From UBA5794 sp963714375 (GTDB lineage: Bacteria; Actinomycetota; Acidimicrobiia; Spongiisociales; UBA5794): a stretch of DNA of 64,000 nt. The notes below the pieces were generated by a model, which saw nothing but the letters and a program-made list of their open reading frames with translations, did no database searches and was not told the DNA's origin. Positions 50,757 to 59,553 of this stretch are shown here, one piece after another. Every line of letters begins with the position of its first letter. The stretch's first letter is position 1. Position numbers and translations under genes: made by a program. The stretch lies in the NCBI GenBank assembly GCA_963714375.1, contig CAVQOG010000006.1, positions 434,001-498,000 on the forward strand, given 5' to 3'.

Positions 50757-52823
50757 ATGTCCACCTCCAGAAGACGACTCACACTGTTCATCGCGGTTCC
50801 CGTGATGCTCTTGTTGCTGCCGCTTTCGATCTACTTCGTCGACACCGCCTCTGCTTCCGATCAGGCGGCACGAAACGTATCGATCGAAGGCACCGACGTC
50901 TCGCGCCTTCCATCCGACGAAGTCACAGCCGTTGCAAACGACTACGCGGACACGCAAACTGAAAACACCATCACCGTGTCGGTCAATGACCAGCAATTCA
51001 CGCTTGATCCCCTCGAAATCGGTACATGGTTCGATACGAACACCGCGGTCAGCCAGGCCCTCAACGCCAACAAGGATGGCCTGTCCGGCTGGCTCCGGGC
51101 CTTTTCCGAGACCGTCGACGTACCGGTTGAAGGCTCAATTGACGAAGACCTGTTGGGAGAGAAACTCACCGAGTGGGAGACGGAAGCAATCCCAAACCCT
51201 GCATTCGAAGGATCGGTGACGATCACCAATCAGAAGGCGATTGTCGAGTATCCGCATTCTGGTCTCGCAATCGATCGCACGGTCGCCAATCGACTGGTGT
51301 CCGACGCTGTGATGGACGGCACAACGGACGTCATCGTTCTCCCGCTTGTCGATAGCGAACCCACGCTCACCAACAGCGACCTTGATGCCGCTGGCACCCG
51401 TGCTCAGGAAATCATCGATCGTGGCGTAACCCTTACGAACGATGAATACGGTTTTGTCTTCGAAGTGGCCCCGTACACCATGGCGCAGGCTCTCTCAGTC
51501 ACGACGGTCAAGGGATCCCCCACAACGATCAAATTCTCGATCGATCCAGCCGTCATCGTTCCCCTCGCCGAGGGCCAGCGAGAGAATCTTGAGGTCAATC
51601 CCATTGATGCCTATTGGGACATCATCGAGGTTGATGACTTCGAGGATTGGGACGAGAACTACGAGATCACCGACAGTCCCCAAGAAGGCGTCGAGGGCCT
51701 TCCGGAGAACGACGTCATCACCCTGGTTCCCTCCAAAATGGGAACAAGCCTTGACGTCGACCTCGTCGTTGAGGCTGTCCAAGTCGCTGCCCTTGGCGAT
51801 GGCACCGGAGAGCTAGTGCTTGAGTTCACCGCAGAACCAGAGTTCTCGACCGAAGACGCACTCGCATACGGCGATCTCTATGAGGTATCGGAGTTCACGA
51901 CCTACAAGCCGGGGACGAACCGCTCTCACAACATCGATCTCATGGCAGACACGATTGATGGCTACATGGTCATGCCAGGCGAAGAGTTCTCAGTCAACGA
52001 AGTGATCGGACGCAGAACTCTCGAAAAGGGATACAAGTACGACTGTGCAATCGTAAGTGGTGAGCTTTCCTGTGAGGACGATGCCGTCAACGTCGGTGGC
52101 GGCGTGAGCCAATTCGGTACGACCATCTTCAATGCCATCTTCTTCGGCTGCTACGAAGACGTCGTCCACCAACCGCACAGTATCTACTTCTCCAAATATC
52201 CCGAGGGTCGGGAAGCAACGCTCGGATACCCGTCCCCCGATGTGGTGTTCCGCAACAACACAGACGCACCGGTCATCATCAAGACGAGCCATACCAAACG
52301 CTCGATCACCGTCACCTTCTTCGGGAACAACGGTGGGATGATCTGTGGATCAGAACGCTCCGAGCGCAGCGGCCAGACAAGTGCTTCTGTGTCTTACCAA
52401 ACCGATCCAGAGGTGTTCGTCGCGCCAGGCGAGGAGAAGGTCAAGTCAAAAGGCTCCGGAGGCTGGTCCGTCACGGTCACGAGAGTCTTCTATGACCCGC
52501 AAGGAACCGAGGTCGACAGGGAGCCGTTCTATTGGCGCTACCGCGGCGAGAAGAACGTCATCCTGGTGCATCCGTGCGATCCACGGGTCGGGGGCAGCGG
52601 CGATTGTCCGGATCCAGTCCCTGCCGTGGTTGGCATGTCCGAGGCAGCAGCAAGAGCGGCGATCACAGCCGCTGGATACACGGTGACGGTCAACTATGTC
52701 GACGATCCGGGTGCACCCGACCGTGTCGTCAGTCAGTCCCATTCCGGTGGATATCCAGATCCAGGTACCGCTGTCACGATCAACGTCGACAATACCGCGA
52801 TCGCCCCACCGCCTGATCCCTAA
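50757..52823 (+). CDS. Membrane-anchored VanW-family protein with PASTA domain (first of a tandem pair)
   Basis: A 688-residue envelope protein. It has an N-terminal membrane anchor (about 7-30), repeated alpha/beta segments of the putative peptidoglycan-binding type seen in VanW proteins (about 40-370), and the VanW core with MVMPGEEFSVNEVIGRRTLEKGY, NVGGGVSQFGTTIFNAIFFGC and HSIYFSKYPEGREATLGYP. It ends in one PASTA-like repeat (VPAVVGMSEAAARAAITAAG). PASTA modules bind peptidoglycan or lipid II. VanW function is unknown. A paralog follows 77 bp downstream. ATG at 50757, no strong ribosome-binding site. Confidence 0.88.
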   Translation: MSTSRRRLTLFIAVPVMLLLLPLSIYFVDTASASDQAARNVSIEGTDVSRLPSDEVTAVANDYADTQTENTITVSVNDQQFTLDPLEIGTWFDTNTAVSQALNANKDGLSGWLRAFSETVDVPVEGSIDEDLLGEKLTEWETEAIPNPAFEGSVTITNQKAIVEYPHSGLAIDRTVANRLVSDAVMDGTTDVIVLPLVDSEPTLTNSDLDAAGTRAQEIIDRGVTLTNDEYGFVFEVAPYTMAQALSVTTVKGSPTTIKFSIDPAVIVPLAEGQRENLEVNPIDAYWDIIEVDDFEDWDENYEITDSPQEGVEGLPENDVITLVPSKMGTSLDVDLVVEAVQVAALGDGTGELVLEFTAEPEFSTEDALAYGDLYEVSEFTTYKPGTNRSHNIDLMADTIDGYMVMPGEEFSVNEVIGRRTLEKGYKYDCAIVSGELSCEDDAVNVGGGVSQFGTTIFNAIFFGCYEDVVHQPHSIYFSKYPEGREATLGYPSPDVVFRNNTDAPVIIKTSHTKRSITVTFFGNNGGMICGSERSERSGQTSASVSYQTDPEVFVAPGEEKVKSKGSGGWSVTVTRVFYDPQGTEVDREPFYWRYRGEKNVILVHPCDPRVGGSGDCPDPVPAVVGMSEAAARAAITAAGYTVTVNYVDDPGAPDRVVSQSHSGGYPDPGTAVTINVDNTAIAPPPDP

Positions 52824-52900
52824 GCCATTGAGATGCCACGAGTTGTCTGGCCCTGTTCCTACACTCGCCTCAACGGCAATACACCCCATCGAAACCACGA

Positions 52901-54886
52901 ATGAAGCACCGCAGAGCCCTATTCATAACGGTTCCGATCGCGATTCTGCTGCTCCCGCTTGGCATCTATCTCGTTGATCGCGCCACATCTGACGATGCCA
53001 TCGCGCGCAACGTCACGGTTGCCGGCGTCGACGTTGGAGGCCTCAATACGGCGGATGCCACCGTCGTCGTCGAACGCTACGAAGGCGATCTGCGAGCATC
53101 GACGGGCGTCTTCACAGTCAACGATTCAACGTTCAAGCTCAGCCCTGTCGAGATCGGGCTCGAAGCCGACGTACCGTCTGCAATCACTGCAGCAAGCACA
53201 GCCCGCAAGACTGGTGGCCCGATCTCACGCTTCGCCGCGTGGATCATCTCGTTCTCAAAGCAGGAGGATGTTCCCCTTGCCATTGCGTTCGATGACCAAG
53301 CTATCGATGACGTATTCACCGCATGGGAGGAGGCCGCCGTCGCGGATCCTGCGTTCGAGGGCGCGGTCGTCATCGAAGCGGGAGTCGTCACGCCACAGTA
53401 TCCAAAGACGGGGCAAGGCATCGATCGAGCATTCGCTCGAACTCAAGTCGAGCGTGAGATGTCGCGCCTGGACAAGTCCGGCGTTGTGGTGCCGGTTGTC
53501 GTGATCGATCCGATTCTCACAAACGAGCAGGTCGATGCCGCCGCAGCCGAAATTGTGGAGATGATCGATGACTCAATCGAACTCATTTCGAGCGAGGTCG
53601 GATTTCGCGTCACCTTCACGCCCGAACAGCTTGCTTCTGCCGCTGTGGCAGAGGTATCCGAGGATGGCACCGAGATGGTCACCCGGTTCGATGCTGTAAC
53701 TGTCCTCAAAATCCTTGAACCTCGCAAAGGTGAATACGAGATCCAACCGGTGAACGCCCAGGTGGACGTTGACTTCGAGACGGATGTGATTTCGGTCATC
53801 GCTGGTCGGTCCGGCACGCTCCTCGACGTCGAGGGACTCGTCGCGTCGATGAAGCAAGCAGCGCTCGGTTCGGGAACCGGAGAGTTCCCCCTTGTCGTCG
53901 GGGCCGAGCCCGATCTCACGACTGCTGAGGCCCAGGCACTCACAACCCTCAAACCGCTCGGTGGATTCACTACCCATCATCCCGCCCGTCAAAACCGCGT
54001 CATCAACATCCAGACCATGGCCGATGAGGTCGATGGTGCCATCGTCGAGCCCGGCGCCGTGTTTTCGCTCAACGAATATGTCGGACCAAGAACCGAGGCG
54101 AAGGGCTATGTGGCTGACGGTGCGATCATCAACGGGGTTCCCTATTGTTGCGACCACCCGGCAAATATCGGTGGGGGCGTGAGCCAGTTCGGAACCACTT
54201 TCTTCAACGCCGTGTTCTTCTCTTGTCTCGAAGATGTCGAGCACCAACCTCACTCGCTGTACTTCGACAGGTATCCGATGGGTCGAGAGGCGACCCTCGG
54301 CGTGCCAGGCCCAGACGTTGCTTTCCGGAACAACACCAACTCCCCTGTGATCATCAAGACGGCGTACACAGACAACTCGATCACCGTGCGCATGTACGGG
54401 GACAATGGCGGTTTGGAGTGCACCGACGTCACCTCCGAGAAAGAGGCCATCGTCGAATTCGAGGAGGAACTCGTAGCTGACGAGCTCGACGAAGTCGCCC
54501 CTGGCGAGCGGAGGAAGGAACGTTCTGGTTCAAACGGATTCCTTGTTCGAGTCGACAGGCTTGTGACACATCCTGACGGTTCCCAAGAGACCGACATGAA
54601 TCTCGTGTGGCGCTACCGGCCTCTGTCAGAGCTGTTCACCGTCCACCGGTGCGAGGTCACAGGCGAACCGGTGAACTGCCCGGTTCAGCTTCCCTCGCTG
54701 ACCAACAAGACATGGGAGGAAGCCCTCGCTGCTCTCGATGAGCTCGGACTCCTCGCTTCCAAGACCACAGGGTTCGTTGAGGATCCAGGGAAACACAACA
54801 TCGTGTTGACGCAGGATCCTGCTCCGGGCGAATGGGTTCCGATCGGATCAACGATCAAGCTCACCGTCGGGGTATTCCAGGAATAG
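52901..54886 (+). CDS. Membrane-anchored VanW-family protein with PASTA domain (second of a tandem pair)
   Basis: A 661-residue paralog of the preceding protein with the same order: anchor (about 7-27), two alpha/beta segments, VanW core (SLNEYVGPRTEAKGYVADG, NIGGGVSQFGTTFFNAVFFSC, HSLYFDRYPMGREATLGVP) and a C-terminal PASTA-like repeat (LPSLTNKTWEEALAALDELG). Similarity is strongest in the VanW core, while the N-terminal segments have diverged, so the duplication is old and both copies look intact. A CCDHP pair of cysteines replaces the SCEDD loop of the first copy. The stop is at the start of a small tandem duplication. Confidence 0.88.
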   Translation: MKHRRALFITVPIAILLLPLGIYLVDRATSDDAIARNVTVAGVDVGGLNTADATVVVERYEGDLRASTGVFTVNDSTFKLSPVEIGLEADVPSAITAASTARKTGGPISRFAAWIISFSKQEDVPLAIAFDDQAIDDVFTAWEEAAVADPAFEGAVVIEAGVVTPQYPKTGQGIDRAFARTQVEREMSRLDKSGVVVPVVVIDPILTNEQVDAAAAEIVEMIDDSIELISSEVGFRVTFTPEQLASAAVAEVSEDGTEMVTRFDAVTVLKILEPRKGEYEIQPVNAQVDVDFETDVISVIAGRSGTLLDVEGLVASMKQAALGSGTGEFPLVVGAEPDLTTAEAQALTTLKPLGGFTTHHPARQNRVINIQTMADEVDGAIVEPGAVFSLNEYVGPRTEAKGYVADGAIINGVPYCCDHPANIGGGVSQFGTTFFNAVFFSCLEDVEHQPHSLYFDRYPMGREATLGVPGPDVAFRNNTNSPVIIKTAYTDNSITVRMYGDNGGLECTDVTSEKEAIVEFEEELVADELDEVAPGERRKERSGSNGFLVRVDRLVTHPDGSQETDMNLVWRYRPLSELFTVHRCEVTGEPVNCPVQLPSLTNKTWEEALAALDELGLLASKTTGFVEDPGKHNIVLTQDPAPGEWVPIGSTIKLTVGVFQE

Positions 54887-54925
54887 CTCAACCCTCCGGT
54901 TAGGAGTTCAACCCTCCGGGTAGAA
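54886..54925. repeat. 20-bp tandem duplication at a convergent gene junction
   Basis: Two adjacent 20-bp copies (54886-54905 and 54906-54925) share 17 of 20 bases around TCAACCCTCCGG. The second copy encodes the last codons and stop of the small Nfu-N-like gene; the first lies just after the VanW-like stop. It looks like a local duplication of the 3' end of the minus-strand gene. Confidence 0.75.
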
Positions 54926-55210
54926 CAGGAAGAAGTCTTCGATGAGCTTGGAGGTCGCCGTGGTTGATGCATCATCCCAGGCGGCGCCCCTGGCCACGAC
55001 CAGAGCATTCTGATCCACGTACACCCGGGTCAAGGCGTCGTCCGCCTCGAATAGCTCGGATGCCAGCTTGGCAGGAAACGTATCCGACGATGACGCTTCC
55101 TCACTTGAGGCGAACCCTTCTCCATCGGTGCCGGTGAGACTACGGTTCGTGGTGAATACGGCCGAGTCTTCAATCACCGTTGTGGATTCGACTTCGATTC
55201 GCTGTCCCAC
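54908..55210 (-). CDS. Small protein resembling the Nfu/NifU N-terminal domain
   Basis: A 100-residue acidic protein with no signal peptide or transmembrane segment. The pattern AVFTTNRSLTG, then TFPAKLASELFEADDALTRVYVDQNALVVARGAAWDD, then an amphipathic helix LIEDFFLF resembles the Nfu N-terminal domain, where a strand precedes a short SPLAxxLF helix and a VxVTK strand. It lacks the Fe-S-binding CxxC domain of Nfu. The assignment is tentative; the function is unknown. It converges with the second VanW-like gene and is followed by pyk on the same strand upstream. Confidence 0.6.
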   Translation of the reverse strand: MGQRIEVESTTVIEDSAVFTTNRSLTGTDGEGFASSEEASSSDTFPAKLASELFEADDALTRVYVDQNALVVARGAAWDDASTTATSKLIEDFFLFYPEG

Positions 55211-55269
55211 GGTCTACCTCCGTTGTGATGGTGAGGGGATGCTAGGCAAAGGGTTGACCACAACCACGT

Positions 55270-56706
55270 TTACACATGAGCGTCCGGGTGCAGGACATCC
55301 CCAGACCCAACCATGTGGAGTTTCATCAGGTTCGTCGAGGAGGATTGATTGGGTGGGACGCCTGCAATCATGACAACGCCATCACCGGTAGTGGCAATTC
55401 CTTGCTTCACGAGCTCTGCCTCGGCGAGCGCAATCATCTCATCGGTTGATGAAACCCGCTGGAGCATCATGGGTGTGACGCCTCCGAGCATTGCCATGTG
55501 TCGATAGGTCGATTCGATCGGGGTGAATCCGTAGATATTCGCTGTTGGCCGATACTTCGATAGCAGCCTCGCCGTAGTCCCGGATTCGGTGAACGCGATA
55601 ATCGATGCGAGACCGAGCCGGTCGGCCGTATCAACCGCCGCCTCGGCTGTCGCTGAAGCAAAAACGGCACCCTCGGAAATGTTCGATAGGTCTGCGGCGC
55701 GGCCGTACTCGTGGGAGGACTCTGCCTCCGTCACGATGTCGGACATCAGCTTGACCGCTCGCGCCGGGTACTCGCCAATGGCTGTCTCCGCTGAGAGCAT
55801 CACCGCATCGGATCCATCGAGAACCGAGCGGTACACGTCGGTCACTTCGGCTCGGGTCGGGCGTGGACTATGGATCATCGATTCGAGCATTTCCGTCGCC
55901 GTGATCGAGATCTTCCCCGCGGCGTTGGTGCGTCTCAGGATCTCGATCTGGGCACGTGGAACTGATTGGATCGACAGCTCAACACCGAGGTCACCACGCG
56001 CAACCATCGCCCCGGTGCATTCCGAAAGGATGTCGTCGAGGTTCATGTATCCAACCGCCGTCTCGATCTTGGCGATGAGAGCGACGTCGCCAGCGACCTC
56101 TCTGACCGAGCGGAGGTCTGCTCCGGTGGTGACGAAGGATGCCGCCACCGCATCGATACCGAGCGTCGCTCCAAATTCGAGGTCCTCGACGTCCTTTTCG
56201 GTGACGATCGGGATGGTGGTCCTCGCACCTGGGAACGCGGCACCTTTGTGGTCGTGAAGGATGCCGCCAAGCGTCACCGTCGCCGTTATGCAATCCGGCG
56301 CAACATGGGTTGCGGTGAGGGAAATGAGCCCGTCCGAGAGAAGAATCACGCCACCAACCGACATCTCGACCTGGTCGAGATACGCCACGTGCACCTCATC
56401 TGGGCCGCCGATCGCCTCCCCAGGGACGACTCGTACTGTGGCGCCGTCCTCGAGATCGATCGTCCCTCCCGGAAAGGTACCGACGCGAATTTTCGGGCCC
56501 TGTATGTCCTGCATGATTGCAGCGGGGCGGTTCAGGTCGGACGCGACCTTGCGAACAATGCCAACGCGGCGAGCGTGATCATCCTGTGTTCCGTGGGAGA
56601 AGTTGATCCGCGCAACGTCCATCCCGCGCTCCATGAGCTCGGCAATGACATCTTCGGAGTCCGTTGCAGGCCCCAATGTTGCGATGATCTTGGTCTTGCG
56701 CCGCAT
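55270..56706 (-). CDS. pyk: Pyruvate kinase
   Basis: Pyruvate kinase makes pyruvate and ATP from phosphoenolpyruvate. The 478-residue protein begins MRRKTKIIATLGPATDS and has ARINFSHGT, MQDIQGPKIRVG, the signature region LIAKIETAVGYMNLDDI, VARGDLGVEL and the TATEMLESMIHSPRPTRAEVTDV block. The A, B and C domains are all present. The ATG at 56706 fits the usual start; an in-frame ATG eight codons upstream is possible and neither has a clear ribosome-binding site. It is divergent from the ABC binding-protein gene. Confidence 0.95.
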   Translation of the reverse strand: MRRKTKIIATLGPATDSEDVIAELMERGMDVARINFSHGTQDDHARRVGIVRKVASDLNRPAAIMQDIQGPKIRVGTFPGGTIDLEDGATVRVVPGEAIGGPDEVHVAYLDQVEMSVGGVILLSDGLISLTATHVAPDCITATVTLGGILHDHKGAAFPGARTTIPIVTEKDVEDLEFGATLGIDAVAASFVTTGADLRSVREVAGDVALIAKIETAVGYMNLDDILSECTGAMVARGDLGVELSIQSVPRAQIEILRRTNAAGKISITATEMLESMIHSPRPTRAEVTDVYRSVLDGSDAVMLSAETAIGEYPARAVKLMSDIVTEAESSHEYGRAADLSNISEGAVFASATAEAAVDTADRLGLASIIAFTESGTTARLLSKYRPTANIYGFTPIESTYRHMAMLGGVTPMMLQRVSSTDEMIALAEAELVKQGIATTGDGVVMIAGVPPNQSSSTNLMKLHMVGSGDVLHPDAHV

Positions 56707-56842
56707 CAGATGCACATTAGGACTCCGCATCGCGACAACGGCCGATGCGTAATTCGACCGCCGTGGATTCCCACCGAGCGCGGCAAACGATTAGCGTAGG
56801 GGGCGCGCGTGAAAGCGCACTATCAACAAAGGGATGACGACA

Positions 56843-57616
56843 ATGAAGAAGGCACTCCAACTCTTCGTCGTTGCGCTCGCGGTGGCCATGGTCGCCACGG
56901 CGTGCGGCAGCGACGACACGGCAGATCTCGAAGGCAGCACGGTCTCGGTCGGCGTCGAAAACGCCTACACACCGTTCAACTTCATCAATGAAACGACAGG
57001 TACCGCAGAGGGCTTCGACTACGACATCTGGAGGGAGATCTGCTCACGCCTCAAGTGCACGGCAGAGTTCGTTGAGGCCGGTTGGCCAGCGGTCATCGAA
57101 GAGACCGGGCAGGGCGTCTATGACACTGCTGCCGACGGGATTTCGATCACTGAAGAGCGCAAAGAAGTGGTCGCATACTCCGATGCCTACATGACAACGA
57201 TTCAGCGTCTCATGGTGCGATCAGATGAGACCCGGTTCACCTCTGCCGACGATTTCATTGCTGGTGATTACCGGCTTGGGACTCAGGTCGGCACTACCAA
57301 CTATGAACTCGGTGTTGATCTGGTCGGCGATAGCCGAATCGATGCGTACGAACAGTTCGGTGTTGCCGTCCAAGCCCTCATCCAAGGCGATGTCGATGCT
57401 GTGATCATCGATGACGTTGCCGGTCAGGGCTATGTCGGAGCCAACGCCGATGCCACGAAGCTCCTTGACGATGACCTTCAATCGGATCCACTCGGATTCA
57501 TCTATCCGAAGGACTCCGATCTGATCGAGCCTGTGAACCAGGTTCTCAAGGACATGGCAGCGGACGGTACGCTCGACGCACTGATCAAGAAGTGGTTCAT
57601 CGACTTCGAGGGCTGA
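56843..57616 (+). CDS. Polar amino-acid ABC transporter substrate-binding lipoprotein
   Basis: A 257-residue family 3 solute-binding lipoprotein. The signal peptide ends in a lipobox (AMVATAC). The fold is recognised from VGVENAYTPFNFINE, AEGFDYDIWREICSRL, ADGISITEERKEVVAYSDAY and the closing ADGTLDALIKKWF. It would capture a polar amino acid at the cell surface. The ATG at 56843 lies about 9 bp after AAAGGG; an ATG at 56834 abuts that site and is less likely. A strong hairpin separates it from the permease gene. Confidence 0.92.
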   Translation: MKKALQLFVVALAVAMVATACGSDDTADLEGSTVSVGVENAYTPFNFINETTGTAEGFDYDIWREICSRLKCTAEFVEAGWPAVIEETGQGVYDTAADGISITEERKEVVAYSDAYMTTIQRLMVRSDETRFTSADDFIAGDYRLGTQVGTTNYELGVDLVGDSRIDAYEQFGVAVQALIQGDVDAVIIDDVAGQGYVGANADATKLLDDDLQSDPLGFIYPKDSDLIEPVNQVLKDMAADGTLDALIKKWFIDFEG

Positions 57617-57636
57617 GCAGCAAACAAATGGTGAGG

Positions 57637-57669
57637 CGAAAGGGCTGGACACACCGTCCAGCCCTTTCG
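57637..57669 (+). terminator. Intercistronic hairpin between the binding protein and permease genes
   Basis: A perfect 14-bp stem pairs 57637-57650 (CGAAAGGGCTGGAC) with 57656-57669 around a 5-nt loop. There is no long U-tract after it. In ABC operons such hairpins lower downstream transcription or protect the upstream mRNA, giving more binding protein than permease. Confidence 0.75.
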
Positions 57670-57713
57670 TGCGCTACAAACTGTATGTTGCGGTGTACCA
57701 CGGAAAGAGTTCC

Positions 57714-58523
57714 ATGACGATCCCCAAGACCATCGGTACAGACCCAACCCCACCAGGGGCGAAAGCTACATACGAATGGTCTGGCTTCCCTTGGTGGTTC
57801 ATTGGGATCATTGCAGTCATCGCGTTTCCGCTGTTCAAGATCCTGACGGACGAAACCTGGAAATCTGGGTTCGACTTCATCAAGGACGGCATGTCCCTCA
57901 CGGTGATCGTCACCCTTGCAGGATTTGTCTTCGCAATGGTGGTCGGATTGATCGTCGCGGTCGGACGGATGTCCAACAACGTCTTCACGAAGAACCTCGC
58001 GATCTTCTACATCGAAGTGATACGTGGCATTCCGGTGCTGGTCACAATCATCTTCGTGGGGTTGGTTGCATGGCCCGAGCTGATGGGCGCTCTCGGAATC
58101 ATGGGGCGCTCAGGCATCGCCTCCCCAGTCGTGAAGGCAACGGTGGCCGTCGGAATTGTGTATGCAGCGTTCATTGCAGAAGTACTTCGCGCTGGCGTCG
58201 AGTCGGTCAGTACCGGCCAGCGCGAAGCCGGGATGTCGATGGGACTCACCAGACTTCAGGTATTTCGACTCATTGTGTGGCCCCAGGCAATCAAGAACAT
58301 CATGCCGGCACTCGGAAACGACCTGATCGCGCTGCTGAAGGACTCATCGCTCGTGTCAATTCTGGCAGTTCGGGAGCTGACACAGATGACGAAGCTGTGG
58401 ACCGGTCAATCGTTCCAGTTCATGGCTGGGTACCTGATTCTGGCGGCCTTCTACCTGCTGTTGACTGTCTCGCTCAGCATCGGGCTGCAGTGGTACGAGC
58501 GCCGGATCTCCACACCACGATGA
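57714..58523 (+). CDS. Polar amino-acid ABC transporter permease
   Basis: A 269-residue HisM/GlnP-type permease with about five membrane spans after an N-terminal segment. The ATPase-contact EAA loop is AEVLRAGVESVSTGQREAGMSMGL and the motif LIALLKDSSLVSILAVREL is typical. The ATG at 57714 follows GGAAAG. The frame extends upstream into the hairpin but that part is not coding. No ATP-binding subunit gene is nearby; the next gene is an epimerase overlapping in ATGA, so the transporter must borrow or share an ATPase. Confidence 0.93.
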   Translation: MTIPKTIGTDPTPPGAKATYEWSGFPWWFIGIIAVIAFPLFKILTDETWKSGFDFIKDGMSLTVIVTLAGFVFAMVVGLIVAVGRMSNNVFTKNLAIFYIEVIRGIPVLVTIIFVGLVAWPELMGALGIMGRSGIASPVVKATVAVGIVYAAFIAEVLRAGVESVSTGQREAGMSMGLTRLQVFRLIVWPQAIKNIMPALGNDLIALLKDSSLVSILAVRELTQMTKLWTGQSFQFMAGYLILAAFYLLLTVSLSIGLQWYERRISTPR

Positions 58524-58975
58524 CGACCGACACGGAGCTGACCTCCGGACTTGGGCACCTTGTCGAACGCTTCGATCACGTGTCAATGGCGGTAAGAGAC
58601 ATCGATGCCGCATCCGGGTTTGTGGGACTCGTTGCTGGGGAACGCTTTGACGGCGGCTTGAATGCAGGCGGGGACTTCCACTGGGCCCAGTTCCATCTCC
58701 CTGGAGGCGGAACCCTCGAAATGATCAGTGCCGTCGACAAGGATGATCCGAGCCATTTCATCAACCGCTTCATCGACCAGCGGGGTGAAGGTCTCCACCA
58801 TCTGACATTCAAGGTCACCGACATCCGCGCAGCATCAGCCGCCGCAACGAGGCTCGGTTTCGTCGTCTTCGGTCTCGACGTTTCCGACCCGATATGGAAG
58901 GAAGCATTCGTCCATCCGAAGTCGGCAAACGGTGTACTCGTTCAGCTCGCTGAGTTTCCTCACGACTTTCACTGA
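58520..58975 (+). CDS. mce: Methylmalonyl-CoA epimerase (VOC family)
   Basis: A 151-residue vicinal-oxygen-chelate protein. The metal ligands are in RFDHVSMAVRDID, EGLHHLTFKVTDI and the closing VHPKSANGVLVQLAE, the last being typical of methylmalonyl-CoA epimerase, which interconverts (S)- and (R)-methylmalonyl-CoA in propionyl-CoA catabolism. The ATG overlaps the permease stop in ATGA, an unusual pairing for this enzyme. Another VOC function is possible. Confidence 0.82.
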   Translation: MTTDTELTSGLGHLVERFDHVSMAVRDIDAASGFVGLVAGERFDGGLNAGGDFHWAQFHLPGGGTLEMISAVDKDDPSHFINRFIDQRGEGLHHLTFKVTDIRAASAAATRLGFVVFGLDVSDPIWKEAFVHPKSANGVLVQLAEFPHDFH

Positions 58976-58986
58976 CTGCGGAACTC

Positions 58987-59553
58987 ATGCGTACGGCGAT
59001 CATCCCCATACGGAGCTTCACAGGGATGACAAGGCTCGGCGATGTACTCGACTCACAACAACGTCAAACTCTCAGTGCCAACCTTGCCGCGCGTTCCGTC
59101 GCTGCGGTCACGGAGGCAGGGCTCAACGCCATCGTCCTTACGGGAGATGCGGCGGTGACAAAGTGGGCATCCGAGCGGTGCACAGTGGTCCCAGATGATG
59201 GGGGTGGCCTATCGATTGCCGTAACGAGCGCCGTAAAACGACACGCCCTGCCCGATTGGCTCGTTCTCCACGCCGACCTTCCCTGCATCACGAGCAACCA
59301 CATCAAGCAGTTCAGCGACGCTGCCTCTGGAGGAGGTGCGGCGATCGCCCCAAGCCTTGACGGCGGAACCAACGTGATCGCAGGCACCGGCCCCTTTGCC
59401 TTCACGTACGGACCGGGATCCTTTCACGCCAATCTGGCACGAATGCCATACGCCGCTATCAGCGCACGCTGGGAACTGAGCCTTGAGATCGACACCCCCT
59501 CTCAGTTCGCTGCGCTGGCTGGCCTTGGCCTGGCACCTAGCCTTACACCGTGA
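58987..59553 (+). CDS. cofC: CofC/FbiD-type phosphoenolpyruvate/2-phospho-L-lactate guanylyltransferase
   Basis: A 188-residue nucleotidyltransferase of coenzyme F420 biosynthesis, loading GTP onto phosphoenolpyruvate or 2-phospholactate to make the FbiA substrate. It begins MRTAIIPIRSFTGMTRLGD, then has VPDDGGGLSIAVTSAV, LHADLPCIT and APSLDGGTNVI, the family's substrate-binding strings, and a GPGSFHANL loop. It is 188 residues, short but within the family range. It starts 11 bp after the epimerase stop and its end overlaps the PIG-L gene in GTGA. Confidence 0.88.
   Translation: MRTAIIPIRSFTGMTRLGDVLDSQQRQTLSANLAARSVAAVTEAGLNAIVLTGDAAVTKWASERCTVVPDDGGGLSIAVTSAVKRHALPDWLVLHADLPCITSNHIKQFSDAASGGGAAIAPSLDGGTNVIAGTGPFAFTYGPGSFHANLARMPYAAISARWELSLEIDTPSQFAALAGLGLAPSLTP

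Noticed and set aside
57776..58519. Plus-strand frame running into the epimerase start
   Set aside because: The part before 58520 is the permease gene in another frame; only the ATG at 58520 starts a real protein.
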